A DNA stretch of 49,814 nucleotides from CALARM01 sp964431735. GTDB taxonomy: Bacteria; Vulcanimicrobiota; SpSt-956; JAKJGF01. A program made the translations under genes and the position numbers. Below, one piece after another: positions 40,705-49,273 of the stretch (the first letter of the stretch is position 1; each line of letters starts with the position of its first letter). Where the stretch lies: contig CAYSLJ010000032.1 of the NCBI GenBank assembly GCA_964431735.1, positions 1 through 49,814 on the forward strand, written 5' to 3'. The notes below the pieces were generated by a model. That model was not told the DNA's origin. It did no database searches and saw only the letters and a list, made by a program, of their open reading frames with translations.

Positions 40705-41670
40705 ATGTTAAAAATTATCTCTCTATGTCTGGTCTTATCTATTCTTATTACAGCAGCTTCTTATGGTAAAGAACCGGAGGTTACTGTAACGGTAAAAGAA
40801 GGCTATATCAATGGTATACACGGTAAGATATGGTACAGAATAGCAGGTTCAGATAAACAGGGAATTCCTCTTCTTGTATTACATGGAGGACCTGCTTTCC
40901 CTCATGACTATCTTTCCTCACTGGAGGCTCTTTCTGACGAAAGACCTGTTGTTTTTTATGATCAGCTCGGTTGCGGCAATTCCGACAGACCATCCGATAT
41001 GTCTCTCTACAGTGTGGAATATTTTGTAGAGGAACTGGAACAGATATGCAGTGCTCTTGACCTTAAAGAGATCCATATCCTGGGGCAGGGATGGGGTAAT
41101 ATGCTTGCAGTTGATTATATGCTTGCCAGAAAGCCCGATAATGTGGTAAGTCTCATATTTGCAAGCCCCTGTTTGAGTTCTTCCCGTTTTATAGAAGATC
41201 AGAAGATTTATCTGGCAGAACTGCCTGAAGATCTGCAGAAGATAATAAAAGAAAGTGAAGGAGCAGGTAATTTTACTTCTCCAGAATATCAGAAGGCTAT
41301 GAATACTTATTATAAACTTCATGTATGCCGTATTGATCCATGGCCTGATTGCGTAAATAAAAGTTTTGAAAAGATAGGTCAGCCTCTTTATGAATATATG
41401 TGGGGACCGAGCGAATTTACCGTTACAGGAATACTTAAAGATTATGAAAGAGCTGAACGGTTGAAAGAAATAACTGTTCCGACTCTTCTTACCTGTGGCA
41501 GATATGATGAAGTACCACCTTCTTCTACAGAATATTATCAGTCTATGATGCCCGTAGCCGAAATCGCTGTTTTTGAAGATGCTTCCCATCACCATCACCT
41601 GGAGAAGAACGACGAATATATAAAAGTATTAAGGGATTTTCTCAGAAGGATCGAAACAGGTAAAAAATAG
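40705..41670 (+). CDS. Secreted S33 (proline iminopeptidase-like) hydrolase lacking the nucleophile serine
   Basis: I prefer the ATG at 40705 (AAAGGATG at 8 nt) to one three codons earlier. Residues 1-20 are a signal peptide (MLKIISLCLVLSILITAAS). The alpha/beta hydrolase fold has LLVLHGGPAFPHDYLSSLE (oxyanion HGGP), VVFYDQLGCGNSD and CGRYDEVPP (Asp), and ASHHHHLEK (His). The nucleophile elbow, normally GxSWGG, reads ILGQGWGNMLAVDY: Gly (GGA) replaces Ser. The protein is therefore probably not a classical serine hydrolase, unless a neighbouring residue substitutes. It is otherwise full length (about 321 residues) and well preserved, so a binding role is possible. Confidence 0.8.
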   Translation: MLKIISLCLVLSILITAASYGKEPEVTVTVKEGYINGIHGKIWYRIAGSDKQGIPLLVLHGGPAFPHDYLSSLEALSDERPVVFYDQLGCGNSDRPSDMSLYSVEYFVEELEQICSALDLKEIHILGQGWGNMLAVDYMLARKPDNVVSLIFASPCLSSSRFIEDQKIYLAELPEDLQKIIKESEGAGNFTSPEYQKAMNTYYKLHVCRIDPWPDCVNKSFEKIGQPLYEYMWGPSEFTVTGILKDYERAERLKEITVPTLLTCGRYDEVPPSSTEYYQSMMPVAEIAVFEDASHHHHLEKNDEYIKVLRDFLRRIETGKK

Positions 41671-41728
41671 CCAGGTGGTGCCAGCGGTAAATACGATACC
41701 GGATAATCTGTAATCCTGTCTCCTCTCG

Positions 41729-41756
41729 CGTCACGCGTCACGCGTTACGCGTCACG
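41729..41756 (-). repeat. Heptamer array
   Basis: CGTCACG, CGTCACG, CGTTACG, CGTCACG, preceded by CTCTCG. It lies about 55 bp after the S33-like gene. Confidence 0.75.
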
Positions 41757-41812
41757 ACTATAACCAGTGGAATATTTACCGTTATAAACACTAATTACCG
41801 CAACAGGTAAAT

Positions 41813-42030
41813 TGGTACCCAAAAAAATATGGCACTCACTCCTGTCCCTGGCCGGGCTCTGGAGGAAAAGATATGCCGTATTAAAAGAGAGTTATAAATT
41901 ATATAGATGCAAAATATTAAACGTCTAAAAAAACAGTTTGTCACGCAACAGGATCATATATTTTCCGGAAGAGTCCGGCCAGGGACAGGTTTTAATATGG
42001 TTACTAACTTATTTGGAGGGGTACTAAGAG
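41813..42030 (+). repeat. Palindromic element, family D, full copy
   Basis: The left arm contains GGTACC, ATATGG and CTGTCCCTGGCCGGGCTCTG; the right arm is its imperfect complement (AGAGTCCGGCCAGGGACAG then ATATGG and GGTACT). The arms of about 60-70 bp enclose about 65 bp of A/T-rich DNA. No transposase frame is present; it looks like a non-autonomous MITE-like element. The 62-codon frame across it is not a gene. Confidence 0.7.
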
Positions 42031-42107
42031 TGATTACGGTCATTACCATAAATAAGAATAAATCCGTCCCTGTTACGTATCACGATTCTATGTAAGGATG
42101 TTTTATT

Positions 42108-42638
42108 ATGAACTGTCCCGGTTGTAATAGTAATGTACCTGAGAAAAGCAAATTTTGTAAAGAGTGCGGTTATTCTCTCTCAGAACATTATGGTGATGTC
42201 AGAAACATGGAAGATGATAAACAGGTAAAGACAAAATTTAATAAAAAGTCTGGTTCTGTCAGTATTTTAATTGTAGATGACAATAATTTTATGAGAATAG
42301 TACTCAGAAAATTACTTTCTAAAAGTGGCTTTAATGTTTCAGGAGAAGCATCTGATGCGGAAGAAGCAGTGAAGACTTATGAGAAAATCAGGCCAGATAT
42401 TGTTATTATGGATATTTCTATGCCGGGAACCAGGGAATATCACCATGGAGGCCTGGATGCAATCAAGGATATAACATCTATTGACAGGAATGCAAATATA
42501 ATAGTTTGCAGTGCCATGAATGACAAATCTATTGTAATGAAAGCTATTGAAAGAGGAGCAAAGGCCTATGTGGTTAAGCCCTTTGATACGAATAATCTGG
42601 TACATACTATAAAAAAATGCCTGACAGATAATTTGTGA
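42108..42638 (+). CDS. Zinc ribbon-CheY-like receiver protein
   Basis: The 176-residue protein begins with a zinc ribbon (MNCPGCNSNVPEKSKFCKEC, two CxxC). After a 30-residue linker there is a CheY-like receiver (about 50-175): ILIVDDNNFMR, IVIMDISMPG with the acceptor Asp, IIVCSAMND and AYVVKPF with the conserved Lys. A six-residue insertion with two His (TREYHHGG) follows the PG of the acceptor loop. There is no output domain, so it probably acts by protein contact. It lies convergent to the pseudokinase-kinase gene, which has a similar ribbon, so an interaction is plausible (inference). Confidence 0.85.
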   Translation: MNCPGCNSNVPEKSKFCKECGYSLSEHYGDVRNMEDDKQVKTKFNKKSGSVSILIVDDNNFMRIVLRKLLSKSGFNVSGEASDAEEAVKTYEKIRPDIVIMDISMPGTREYHHGGLDAIKDITSIDRNANIIVCSAMNDKSIVMKAIERGAKAYVVKPFDTNNLVHTIKKCLTDNL

Positions 42639-42690
42639 TGGGTTGAGACATAGTTTTATAGATTCACAGGGCGGACACAGGTGTTTGCCT

Positions 42691-44742
42691 CTACTTGCTT
42701 ACTTTCATCTCTTTTAATAATTCATCCCTGTTTCTCCCGGCATATTTATAAGCAGGGTCTATCTTTAATGCCTCATTGAAACAATTGAGTGCTTCTTCGT
42801 ATTTGCCCTGTTTATATAAAACTTCTCCTTTGAAATTCCATGCCACATCATAATCAGGTTTTAACCCGATAGCTTTATCGTAGCATTCGAGTGCTTCATC
42901 GTATTTACCCAGCATATATAAAGCTTCCCCTTTTGAGTTCCATGCTATTTCATTATCAATGTAAATATCTAAAGCCATGTCATAGGCTTCAATGGCTTCT
43001 TCATACCTGCCTTCATATGTAAGTATACCTCCTCTTGCACAACAACTCCAGCTGTTTCTCTGTTTCAGGGCATTTATTTTATGCTCACATGTTACGCCTT
43101 TTATATCATAGATTTTCATTGCATCGGTCGGATGTTCTTTTGTTTCCTTCAGTGCATCCATAGCAATAAGCATGTCTTTTGCAGAGGCAAATCTGTCCTG
43201 AGGTTTTTCCTTCAGTGCTTTCATTACAATTTCTTCTACTTCAGTCGATATTTCAGGTATGATTTCTCTGAGAGGCTCAAATTTAAAAGGTACTGGAGGA
43301 AGGCCTGTAAGTAAATGATGCATTGTCGCTCCCAGCGCATATATGTCTGATCTTGCTTCCACTTTACCTCTGTACTGTTCCACAGGGCAGTATCCTTCTG
43401 TTCCTATTACGGTTTTTTCCGTGTTACTTTCCCTGTCTATTACCCTGGCAATGCCGAAATCTATTAATATGGCTCTTCCATCTCTATGTATCATAATATT
43501 GGAAGGTTTTATATCGCGATATATTACAGGAGGATTCTGTGTGTGGAGATAATCCAGTATCTTCAAGATATCTTTACTCCATTTAATTACTTTTTCAGCC
43601 TCCAATCCTTTTTCTCCTGCTTTATCCACCATGGTTTTCAGATTATCTCCTTCAATAAAATCCATAACAATATAATATCTGTTATTATTGATAAAATAGT
43701 CTGAAACCTTCGGAAGGTTCGGATGATCCAGACTGGCAAGAATAGACGCCTCTCTTTTAAACCATTTTTTTGCTTCTTCCTGTTCTTCCTTTCTGCCGTA
43801 AAAGGGAAGCAGTTCTTTCACTGCACAGATGCTTCCCAGCCTCATGTCTAAAGCCCTGTATAAAGCGCCCATACCGCCTGATTTTATCAATCCTATAATT
43901 TTATATCTATTTTCCAGCAGAGTTTCTTCCCCCAGGGGGCCTCTGTCAAAGGGATCGTGAAGGACTCTGTATAATTTGTTTATATGCTGTATAAAAGGCA
44001 ATGAGTTCCACAGATCTTTTACAGAGGCCAGACCTTCCGGGAAAATGCCTTTCATTACTTTTACCATACAATGTTCCTCTTCATGCAGATGAATTTCCTT
44101 CTTATCATCAGGAATATTATATTCTTCAAGGGCAGTGTTCATATGAAGTGCAGATGCCATGCCAAAATCCACGAGAATTGCCCTTCCGTCTTTATGAATG
44201 ATAAAATTTTCAGGTGTTACAACCCTCTGTACTATGTGGGAATGTTCTTTATAAAGATAATCCATAAGATTGAGAATTTGATTGACAAGATCTATAATTT
44301 TTTCTTTCGGAGCAGGAGCCAGTCTGTCTCTTTTAATTATTGAATTCAAATCCTCGCCTTCTATGAAGGACATAACCAGGTAATATTTGTTGTTAAATAT
44401 GAAATGATCAAAGATCTTTGGCATATTCGGGTGTGACAGTCCTGCAAGAAAATGAGATTCTCTGATGAACCATTCGTCTGTTTTTTGCCGATCTTTTAAA
44501 TTTTCTGGAAGGATTATCTCTTTCATGGCAAGGATATTGTTGAATTTTGTGTCTAAAATTTTATAGATATTTTTTATTCTGCCTGCTTTTATCAGATTTA
44601 TGATTTTATATCGATTTTCCATTACAGTTCCTTCATTGAGCGTTATGGCACACAGGGATGTCTGTAATGTACCTTTACAACTGCTGCACTGAGCTGATGT
44701 CTCTGCCTGTTCCTGTTTACAGTTATTACATAATTCTGTCAT
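42691..44742 (-). CDS. Zinc ribbon-pseudokinase-Ser/Thr kinase-TPR protein
   Basis: The ATG at 44742 has GGGGGAGGAATTTTT upstream, giving 683 residues. An N-terminal ribbon (CNNCKQEQAETSAQCSSCKG) is followed by two kinase-like domains. The first (about 40-250) has a broken glycine loop (LIKAGRIKNIY) and VQRVVTPENFIIH where YRDLKPxN is expected, so the catalytic Asp is missing, though VDFGMA is kept: a pseudokinase. The second (about 270-530) is complete: LIKSGGMGALY, AVKELLP, VIYRDIKPSNIMI, IDFGIARVI, GYCPVEQYRG. Three TPR units follow (EEAIEAYDMALDIY, DEALECYDKAIGLKP, EEALNCFNEALKIDP). No membrane segment is present. The arrangement recalls eukaryotic JAK kinases by convergence. Confidence 0.88.
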   Translation of the reverse strand: MTELCNNCKQEQAETSAQCSSCKGTLQTSLCAITLNEGTVMENRYKIINLIKAGRIKNIYKILDTKFNNILAMKEIILPENLKDRQKTDEWFIRESHFLAGLSHPNMPKIFDHFIFNNKYYLVMSFIEGEDLNSIIKRDRLAPAPKEKIIDLVNQILNLMDYLYKEHSHIVQRVVTPENFIIHKDGRAILVDFGMASALHMNTALEEYNIPDDKKEIHLHEEEHCMVKVMKGIFPEGLASVKDLWNSLPFIQHINKLYRVLHDPFDRGPLGEETLLENRYKIIGLIKSGGMGALYRALDMRLGSICAVKELLPFYGRKEEQEEAKKWFKREASILASLDHPNLPKVSDYFINNNRYYIVMDFIEGDNLKTMVDKAGEKGLEAEKVIKWSKDILKILDYLHTQNPPVIYRDIKPSNIMIHRDGRAILIDFGIARVIDRESNTEKTVIGTEGYCPVEQYRGKVEARSDIYALGATMHHLLTGLPPVPFKFEPLREIIPEISTEVEEIVMKALKEKPQDRFASAKDMLIAMDALKETKEHPTDAMKIYDIKGVTCEHKINALKQRNSWSCCARGGILTYEGRYEEAIEAYDMALDIYIDNEIAWNSKGEALYMLGKYDEALECYDKAIGLKPDYDVAWNFKGEVLYKQGKYEEALNCFNEALKIDPAYKYAGRNRDELLKEMKVSK

Positions 44743-44838
44743 AAAAATTCCTCCCCCTATAAAATTCATTTTTCATAATAAAAATCCTTCCTCCATGATT
44801 TATATATGGATTATAGTTAGTTTCATAACAATCTATAA

Positions 44839-44943
44839 TTACTGAGGTGAGCATAAATAATAAATATCTGATCTCGTGACGTGTAACGCGTGACGCGTGA
44901 CGGGAGGAAGACTGTTATTACATGCTTATGCTCAGGTCAGTAA
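44839..44943 (+). repeat. Composite repeat family A, reference copy
   Basis: This is the clearest copy (105 bp): TTACTGAGGTGAGCATAA, ATAATAAATATCTGATCTCG, heptamers (TGACGTG, TAACGCG, TGACGCG, TGACGGG), AGGAAGACTGTTATTACATG and TTATGCTCAGGTCAGTAA. The 18-bp ends are inverted repeats with two mismatches. Confidence 0.8.
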
Positions 44944-45061
44944 GAAGGGGTGAATAGTGAGTGGAAAATTGCTCAGTCTTGTTTTCTGCAAATCTTTTTG
45001 CAGTTAGAAATAATCTTTTGATAAATAATATTTCAGGGAAAGGACTTAAAGATGAAAAATA

Positions 45062-45244
45062 GAATTAATCAGAAGAGATTTACATAAAACAGTAAAATAT
45101 ATAGGGAAATTAGATTTAAATAAGAACTCAGTATCTGTGGAATACAGGGAATTGACGTATGTGGAGATTGCGCCTCTACCTGAAGGTTTTCAGCCGAAGG
45201 CAAGCACAGTCAGAGAAACAGGAACCCTACGAATTTATTCATAG
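45062..45244 (+). pseudogene. Open frame without start, possible membrane-fusion-protein remnant
   Basis: 61 codons run to TAG at 45242, with no start codon and a stop just upstream. ELIRRDLHKTVKYIGKLDL loosely resembles the N-terminal part of RND/CusB-type periplasmic adaptor proteins. The rest (VEIAPLPEGFQPKASTV) is not recognised. It probably represents a decayed gene fragment between the kinase and the TPR-ankyrin gene. The rest of 44944-45304 shows nothing else. Confidence 0.25.
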
Positions 45245-45304
45245 GTAATTCAGGTAAAGATATAGTCGAAGATTTCAGAAGAGGCCCGGGGAGGTAATTT
45301 CTGA

Positions 45305-47161
45305 ATGTGTTTTGAAGTGTTTATTATAATTATTCTCTTTCTCATTTTTTCTGTACCTCTCTATTTTTCCCTTTCCATTCTTTATGTGCTGTTATTCTGC
45401 AGTGATTCTCCTGTGACGAAAAAGATGAAAGTGGCATGGAACCTGTACTGGGCATCTGAATTTAAAGAAGCATTTAAAACCTTCTGTGATGCGTTAAAAC
45501 TTAATTTACATGGTATTTCAGTTTTTTTCTGTACTATTACTTCTACAGTTAAAGATTTCTTTTTAACAACAGGAAATTTTATCTCGTCAGGTTTTAGGGG
45601 GGTTTCAAATAATTTAAATACTCAATCCCTTTTTCAGGGACTGACGAGATTAGATCCAAATCAAAAATATAAAGAAGCTATCAAATTCTATGATAACATT
45701 CTGGAAATGAATCCTATGTCCAGCGAGGTGTGGTGCAAAAAAGCAGATCTTTTGTTTAAAATGGGCAAATATAAAGATGCCCTTGTGTGTTATGAAAAAG
45801 CATTGAAATATACGTCTAAAATTGAACAGGCATGGTGCGGTAAAGGACTGGTTTTAAATGAGTTCGGCAAATATGCGGAATCTATTGAGTATTTTGACAG
45901 AGCTTTAAAATTAAATCCTAAAAGTGTTCCTGCCTGGAATGGTAAAGGGACGGCGTTGAATGAACTGGGAAGAAATGAGGAAGGACTCATGTGCATGATT
46001 AAAGCCAGAGAATGTGCTCCGCTCCAGGCAACTTTTACCACACCTGAAGTAAGGAGATGTCCTACCAATACACTGCCTCCGAACCCTCTCAGACGAAAAA
46101 CAGATCAGATGTTTGAAAAGGCCAGTAATTTAGTGAACAGACCTGAAGAAGAACTGAAAGTTCCTCTGAAGGAAAAAAATCCTGTAAAAGAAGTGCCTGT
46201 AAAGAAAGAAATACCTCCTGTAAAAGAAGTGCCTGTAAAGAAAGAATTGGAACAGAAACCGTCAGGGTCTGCACCGTCTTTATTCAAGGTTACAGGCATA
46301 GCAGAAGTAAAACAGGCGCTGGAAAAAGGGGCAAATGTAAATGAGAAAGATAATGACGGGAGAACTCCTTTACATAAAGCTGCTATGGAAAAAAATATCG
46401 AAATGGTGAAACTACTCATTTCAAATGGTGCAGATGTAAGACCTGCCGATAAAGAAGGTAAAACGTTTGTACACTTTATAACTACAATGGAAGAAGCAAA
46501 ACTGGCTGTAGAAAAAGGAGCCAATTTAAATGCCAGGGATAAGGACGGAAGAACTTCTCTCCATAGAGCTCTCGCCATATCAAACAGGGAAATGGCGGAA
46601 TTCTTTATTTCAAAGGGAGCAGATATTAATATAAAAGATAAGGAAGGTAAAGCAATTATTCATTATTTAGGTAATATTTCAGGTGCTAAATGGGCTGTAA
46701 GCCAGGGAGCAGACGTGAACCTGAGAGATAGAGACGGGAAAACAGCTCTCCATAAAGCTTTATTCACGGGAAACAAAGATGTGGCAGACCTGCTTCTAAA
46801 CAGTGGAGCAGATGTTAATATAAGGGATGTAAACGGAAGAAGCTTATTATATGAATCTATTGATTTAAAAAGTAAAGAAGTGGTACGATATCTTATAAGT
46901 AAGGGAGCAGATGTTAATCTCAAGGATAAGGAACTTTCTACGGCACTTCATAAAGCAGTATCACTCGGTAAAAAAGATATTGCAGAACTATTGATTTCAG
47001 CAGGAGCAGATATAAATGCAAAAGACAGGCAGGGACATACGCCTCTGGATAAAGTGACTTCGAAAGATATGAAACCTGTAGCAGAGCTACTTGTAGCAAA
47101 GGGAGCAGTTGTGTCACCTGAAACAAAGAATAAACTTCTTGCAATGGATATAAAATGTTAG
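45305..47161 (+). CDS. Membrane-anchored TPR-ankyrin protein
   Basis: The ATG at 45305 has GGGGAGGTAATTT upstream. The 618 residues start with a double hydrophobic segment (VFIIIILFLIFSVPLYFSLS). TPR units lie at about 118-235: KEAIKFYDNILEMNP, KDALVCYEKALKY, AESIEYFDRALKLNP, AWNGKGTALNELGR. A low-complexity linker repeats KEVPVKKE, encoded by near-identical DNA at about 46185-46250. About eight ankyrin repeats follow (320-610), such as DGRTPLHKAAMEKN, DGKTALHKALFTGN and GADVNLKD; some are half-length. It is a protein-binding scaffold at the membrane. The stop TAG is followed directly by a TGA heptamer array. Confidence 0.88.
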   Translation: MCFEVFIIIILFLIFSVPLYFSLSILYVLLFCSDSPVTKKMKVAWNLYWASEFKEAFKTFCDALKLNLHGISVFFCTITSTVKDFFLTTGNFISSGFRGVSNNLNTQSLFQGLTRLDPNQKYKEAIKFYDNILEMNPMSSEVWCKKADLLFKMGKYKDALVCYEKALKYTSKIEQAWCGKGLVLNEFGKYAESIEYFDRALKLNPKSVPAWNGKGTALNELGRNEEGLMCMIKARECAPLQATFTTPEVRRCPTNTLPPNPLRRKTDQMFEKASNLVNRPEEELKVPLKEKNPVKEVPVKKEIPPVKEVPVKKELEQKPSGSAPSLFKVTGIAEVKQALEKGANVNEKDNDGRTPLHKAAMEKNIEMVKLLISNGADVRPADKEGKTFVHFITTMEEAKLAVEKGANLNARDKDGRTSLHRALAISNREMAEFFISKGADINIKDKEGKAIIHYLGNISGAKWAVSQGADVNLRDRDGKTALHKALFTGNKDVADLLLNSGADVNIRDVNGRSLLYESIDLKSKEVVRYLISKGADVNLKDKELSTALHKAVSLGKKDIAELLISAGADINAKDRQGHTPLDKVTSKDMKPVAELLVAKGAVVSPETKNKLLAMDIKC

Positions 47162-47206
47162 TGAGTCGTGAAAAGTGAAAGGATACCTTACGCGTTATGC
47201 GTCACG
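47162..47206 (+). repeat. Heptamer array starting at a stop codon
   Basis: After the TAG stop of the ankyrin gene come TGAGTCG, TGAAAAG and TGAAAGG, in the same sense. Then CGTTATG and CGTCACG follow in the other orientation. It ends 19 bp before the next ATG. Confidence 0.75.
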
Positions 47207-47225
47207 ATTATAAGGACATATATAA

Positions 47226-49088
47226 ATGAGCAATATTACAATTTTCAATCTCGCCTTCAGGTATTTTCCGGGAGATAAGTTAAAAGTACCTGTCCACATC
47301 CCCTATGGTTGTCTCTGTATAATATCTGTACTTGAACAGGCCGGTCACAGAGTGGAATTCAGAGATTACCAGTTGAACTCTTATAATAACCCTGCAGATA
47401 TAAAATGTATGGCAGACTTTCTTGAAAATCCCGGCAATATTATTGGTATATCCTGTTTTTCAAAAGAATTACCATATGCAGTCCTTTTGAGCAGGGAATT
47501 GAAAAAATTATATCCTTCTGTGAAAATAATACTTGGCGGGTGCGGCCCTACGGGAGTAGCTGAAAAACTGATAGAATATTTTGACTCAATAGATTTTGTC
47601 GTAACAGGTGAAGGTGATGTAACGGTTGTGGAATTGTTAGATGCCATAGAAGGCAGAAGACATTTCGACAGTGTAAAAGGTATAGTGTTTAAAAGTGACG
47701 GCAACGTTATTGTTACACAGGTAAGAGAAAGAATAAAGGATATTGACTCACTCCCCCCTGCAGCATATCATCATATAAATCTGTCCTTTTATGACAGTCT
47801 TTATCTGTCGTGGAGCAGAGGATGTCCCTATAGATGCACCTTTTGCGATCAGGGCAGTTTCTGGAAAGGAAAACTTGTTAATAGAAGTTTTCAGAATGTC
47901 TTTACCGAACTTGATGGCCTGTCAGAATTGAAATCTTACTGTGAGATTACCTTTGCCGATAATATATTCTGTCATAATAAAGAAGATTTTAAGAGATTTT
48001 TTGAAGAATATAAAAAGAGAAATTATAATTTTAAATTCAATATGTGCAGAAGACTAGATGATATAGATGATGACATACTTGATATGGCAGGAGAACTTAA
48101 CTGCCAGGTGGTTTTTTTCGGAGTGGAGTCAGGAAGCCCGTATGTGCTTGAAGAGATAAAGAAAAATATTCATGTAGATATAAAAGAAATACTCTTAAAA
48201 ACAACAGATAAAATACCTGTGTCTGCGGCAAGTTTTATCTTTAATTTTCCTTTTGAAACAATATATGATTTCCTTGATACAATGAATTTTATTCTGAATC
48301 TGTTCCTTACAAAAACAGAGAACTATCTTCATATTCATCTTCATTATCTTATTCCCATAGCAGGAACTGAAATATACAGAAAATACGGAGATAAGCTCCT
48401 GTACAGGGAATTCGGTAATATTCTTACATCAGGGAGAAACATGGAGGAATATGAACATTATAATCTTGAGGAAAATAAGAAAAATTTAACATTTCCTCCT
48501 TTAAGTGAAAAAAAGAGTAACTATGACAGTAACATAAAAGAACTTGTAAAAAAATACGGTGATACTTTTATCTCATATTATATATATGAATCTGTTGACA
48601 GGGAAACAAAGGAAAAATTCCTCAAATGTTTCAGAAGATCCCTCAGAACCGGTATAATGGATTATTTCTTCAAACACAGCAGATACAGTATTTTTATGGG
48701 TAGAGAGAAATTTTATATCCTGTCGGAACCTTCTTCCGAGCGTGATAACGCCATATATGTCAGAGTGGATAAGAACAATATAGACGATTTGTCTGAATTT
48801 TTATCTCATAAAAACAAAAAGAATCTCTTTATTTACCATGATGGTCTTTCTGAAGACGAAATTAATAAATTAAAATATTCACTGGAAGGATTTAACTATA
48901 TACTCTTAAAACCTTTCCATGACAAAAATACCTGCAAAGAATGTCCTTCCCTGTTTTCTGTAGAAAACGATAAAATAGTTTTCTGTGGAGGAAAAGGAGG
49001 CAGGTATTTTAATTTTTATTCTTCCAGGGAAGAAATTTATAAGGAATTTTTGAAAAGAGGAATCTCAGGGTGTTGTTTTGATTTGTGA
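47226..49088 (+). CDS. B12-binding radical SAM protein (2)
   Basis: The 620-residue protein has a B12-binding-like domain (about 15-150): VHIPYGCLCIISVLEQAGH, GISCFSKELPYAVLLSREL, IILGGCGPTGVAEKL and FVVTGEGDVTVVELL. The radical SAM core (about 190-400) has SWSRGCPYRCTFCDQG, the CxxxCxxC cluster. FFGVESGSPYVLEEIKKN and FIFNFPFET are core strands. A C-terminal region of about 200 residues has a CxxC (NTCKECPSLF) and a final GCCFDL; these extra Cys could hold an auxiliary cluster or a zinc. The substrate is unknown. The stop codon TGA lies in the first unit of a heptamer array. Confidence 0.87.
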   Translation: MSNITIFNLAFRYFPGDKLKVPVHIPYGCLCIISVLEQAGHRVEFRDYQLNSYNNPADIKCMADFLENPGNIIGISCFSKELPYAVLLSRELKKLYPSVKIILGGCGPTGVAEKLIEYFDSIDFVVTGEGDVTVVELLDAIEGRRHFDSVKGIVFKSDGNVIVTQVRERIKDIDSLPPAAYHHINLSFYDSLYLSWSRGCPYRCTFCDQGSFWKGKLVNRSFQNVFTELDGLSELKSYCEITFADNIFCHNKEDFKRFFEEYKKRNYNFKFNMCRRLDDIDDDILDMAGELNCQVVFFGVESGSPYVLEEIKKNIHVDIKEILLKTTDKIPVSAASFIFNFPFETIYDFLDTMNFILNLFLTKTENYLHIHLHYLIPIAGTEIYRKYGDKLLYREFGNILTSGRNMEEYEHYNLEENKKNLTFPPLSEKKSNYDSNIKELVKKYGDTFISYYIYESVDRETKEKFLKCFRRSLRTGIMDYFFKHSRYSIFMGREKFYILSEPSSERDNAIYVRVDKNNIDDLSEFLSHKNKKNLFIYHDGLSEDEINKLKYSLEGFNYILLKPFHDKNTCKECPSLFSVENDKIVFCGGKGGRYFNFYSSREEIYKEFLKRGISGCCFDL

Positions 49089-49107
49089 CGCGTAACGCGT
49101 TACGCGA
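49085..49107 (+). repeat. Heptamer array at a stop codon
   Basis: TGACGCG, TAACGCG, TTACGCG and AGG. The first TGA is the stop codon of the radical SAM gene. Confidence 0.75.
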
Positions 49108-49156
49108 GGTGAACAATATTTATTATTCATCTTCATTTTTCACTACTTATAGCTTC

Positions 49157-49227
49157 TTACCGGGGTAAGCATAAATAATATATGTATGCTCTCATGACGC
49201 GTTACTTGCTTATGCTCAGCTCGGTAA
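49157..49227 (+). repeat. Composite repeat family A, short copy
   Basis: TTACCGGGGTAAGCATAA, a single-unit heptamer core (CATGACGCGTTAC), and CTTATGCTCAGCTCGGTAA. Both terminal arms are kept while the array has shrunk. The arms vary together (GGGG/CTCG near the ends), which suggests folding of the palindrome is conserved. It lies 47 bp upstream of gtrA. Confidence 0.7.
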
Positions 49228-49273
49228 TGGTTTCCTGGATTTACTTTATGATCTGAAAGAGTGATATTATTTT

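Noticed and set aside
41907..42095. 62-codon frame
   Set aside because: It lies inside the family D palindrome and shows no protein features.
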